From NCBI GenBank assembly GCA_020425885.1, contig JAGQRA010000372.1, forward strand, positions 1 through 6,973: 6,973 nt of DNA. Reading direction: 5' to 3'. Origin of the DNA: Planctomycetota bacterium. Lineage in GTDB: Bacteria > Planctomycetota > UBA1135 > UBA2386. Positions 6,104-6,973 of this stretch are shown one piece after another; the stretch's first letter is position 1, and each line of letters opens with the position of its first letter. A model generated the notes under the pieces. That model saw only the letters and a list, made by a program, of their open reading frames with translations, was not told the origin of the DNA and made no database searches. The position numbers were made by a program, and so were the translations under genes.

Positions 6104-6973
6104 GCTCTGTCACCCGGCTGGGCATCGAGCCGTTGGGGTCCGAGCCGTCCCTGGTCGAGCCGTTCCTGCTCTTGCCGGTAGGTCGCGAGCGCACGCGACA
6201 CCTCCGCCACGACGGCACCCTCGGCCTCGCCGAGGGTCATCTGCAACGTTGCCCCCGCGGCCTTCTTGTGCCCACCGCCGCCGAACACGGCGCAGATCCG
6301 CTGGACGTCGACGTCGGCCCGGGCCCGCATCGACAGCTTGACCGTGCCGTCGAACCGCTCCTTGAGCAGGACGACGACCTCGACGCCGTCGATCGATCGC
6401 AGTGGCTCGAGCACCGAATCGGTGTCGAAGTCGATGCGAACCGCTCGTTCCATGATGCTCTTGTCGAGGGCGACGACGGCGAGGCCGCCGCGGCAATGAA
6501 ACGCGTGCCGCTGCAACGCCGCCGTCAACACCGCCGCCGAATCGTGGTGCCGTCGCCGGAAGAGGTTGTCGTAGAGACCGCCGACATCGACTCCGGCCGC
6601 GACCAGCTCACTCGCCTGGGCGAACACCTCGGCATCGGTGTTCGAGTAGCGAAACCAGCCGGTATCGGAAACCAACGACAGGAACACGCCCTCGGCCGCG
6701 ATCGGGTCGAGCGGGACGTCGAACTCACGGAACAGCCGCCGCACCAGCGCTCCGGTCGCCGCAGCGGTCGAGTCGACATAGCTCACCGTGCCGTCGCCGT
6801 TCTCGCTGCCGACGTGATGATCGATCACGGCGATCGGTTTGCCCCCCTGCCCGAGCATCCGACCGAGCGCCCCGAGGCGTGACAAGGTCGAGCAGTCGAG
6901 CAGGATCGCGACATCGAACGGCGGCAGCTCGCCGTCGCCACGGTTGTGCTGGAACTCCGTGTGGCGCGTCAGG
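6100..6973 (-). CDS. nrnA: DHH/DHHA1 phosphoesterase, NrnA-like oligoribonuclease/pAp phosphatase (5' partial)
   Basis: A total of 290 residues are visible and the frame stays open through 6972, so the true start is beyond the right edge. A TTG at 6885 is internal: the residues before it (FDVAILLDCST) continue the conserved motif 'D.aillD.s...RlG'. NrnA-type enzymes degrade two- to five-nucleotide RNA and dephosphorylate 3'-phosphoadenosine 5'-phosphate, using Mn2+, in the cytoplasm. Visible motifs, numbered from the edge, are LLDCSTLSRLG (24-34, metal ligand D26), VIDHH (49-53), SDTGWFRYSNT (102-112, D103) and the DHHA1 substrate-binding loop FGGGGHKKAAGATL (230-243; the GGGGHKKAAG part is 6253-6282). 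Missing from view are roughly the first 40-60 residues with motif I (D.DA.GS). The C-terminal tail from about residue 262 is charged and beyond the DHHA1 core. A related RecJ-like or c-di-AMP/pGpG-cleaving DHH enzyme is the alternative; no GGDEF, PAS or CBS domain is in the visible part. Confidence 0.88.
   Translation of the reverse strand, partial: LTRHTEFQHNRGDGELPPFDVAILLDCSTLSRLGALGRMLGQGGKPIAVIDHHVGSENGDGTVSYVDSTAAATGALVRRLFREFDVPLDPIAAEGVFLSLVSDTGWFRYSNTDAEVFAQASELVAAGVDVGGLYDNLFRRRHHDSAAVLTAALQRHAFHCRGGLAVVALDKSIMERAVRIDFDTDSVLEPLRSIDGVEVVVLLKERFDGTVKLSMRARADVDVQRICAVFGGGGHKKAAGATLQMTLGEAEGAVVAEVSRALATYRQEQERLDQGRLGPQRLDAQPGDRA

Noticed and set aside
6883..6885. TTG start for the DHH phosphoesterase
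   Set aside because: The frame continues upstream to the window edge and encodes conserved family residues (FDVAILLDCST), so the start is outside.
1..6973. Defence island, mobile element, CRISPR or biosynthetic cluster
   Set aside because: No transposase, integrase, terminal inverted repeats, regularly spaced repeats, nuclease-helicase modules or tRNA-like folds were seen. Gene content and composition look uniform across the window.

Overview
This is a very G+C-rich, almost fully coding bacterial window. One gene tail enters from the left on the + strand, and six genes lie head to tail on the - strand. No RNA gene, CRISPR array, insertion sequence, integrase or attachment site was seen. The organism is probably a free-living Gram-negative. 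The best guess is Planctomycetota, because the secreted protein at 162-1640 has a short hydrophobic leader followed by a 'VIELKNGEIFEGRI' SH3-like segment, a style I associate with that phylum. This is inference from style; no marker gene is present.

Layout: positions 3-131 (+) encode the last 42 residues of a ComM/YifB-type Mg-chelatase-like AAA+ ATPase. It converges, across a 30-bp gap, with the - strand block. Read 5'->3' on the - strand, that block is: an NrnA-like DHH/DHHA1 phosphoesterase (5' end outside the window), a YfcE/MJ0936-like metallophosphoesterase, CutA, an SLC13/DASS-type Na+/carboxylate symporter, a large polytopic membrane protein of GT-C (GT39-like) appearance, and a secreted protein of unknown function. 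The first five are joined by 4-, 4-, 4- and 1-nt stop/start overlaps. The sixth follows after 38 nt, and its Shine-Dalgarno sequence can fold into a hairpin. The block therefore looks like one polycistronic, translationally coupled unit whose promoter lies beyond position 6973.

The gene products do not form an obvious single pathway. Two are metal-dependent phosphoesterases (turnover of short RNA/pAp, and an unknown phospho-substrate), one is a small trimeric protein linked to divalent-metal tolerance, and three concern the envelope or transport. I read it as a housekeeping-type operon with two poorly characterised envelope members at the 3' end. I found no convincing evidence of a new defence, mobile or biosynthetic system. 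The most useful points are the start-site corrections, the overlap chain, the SD-sequestering hairpin and the two uncharacterised distal genes.
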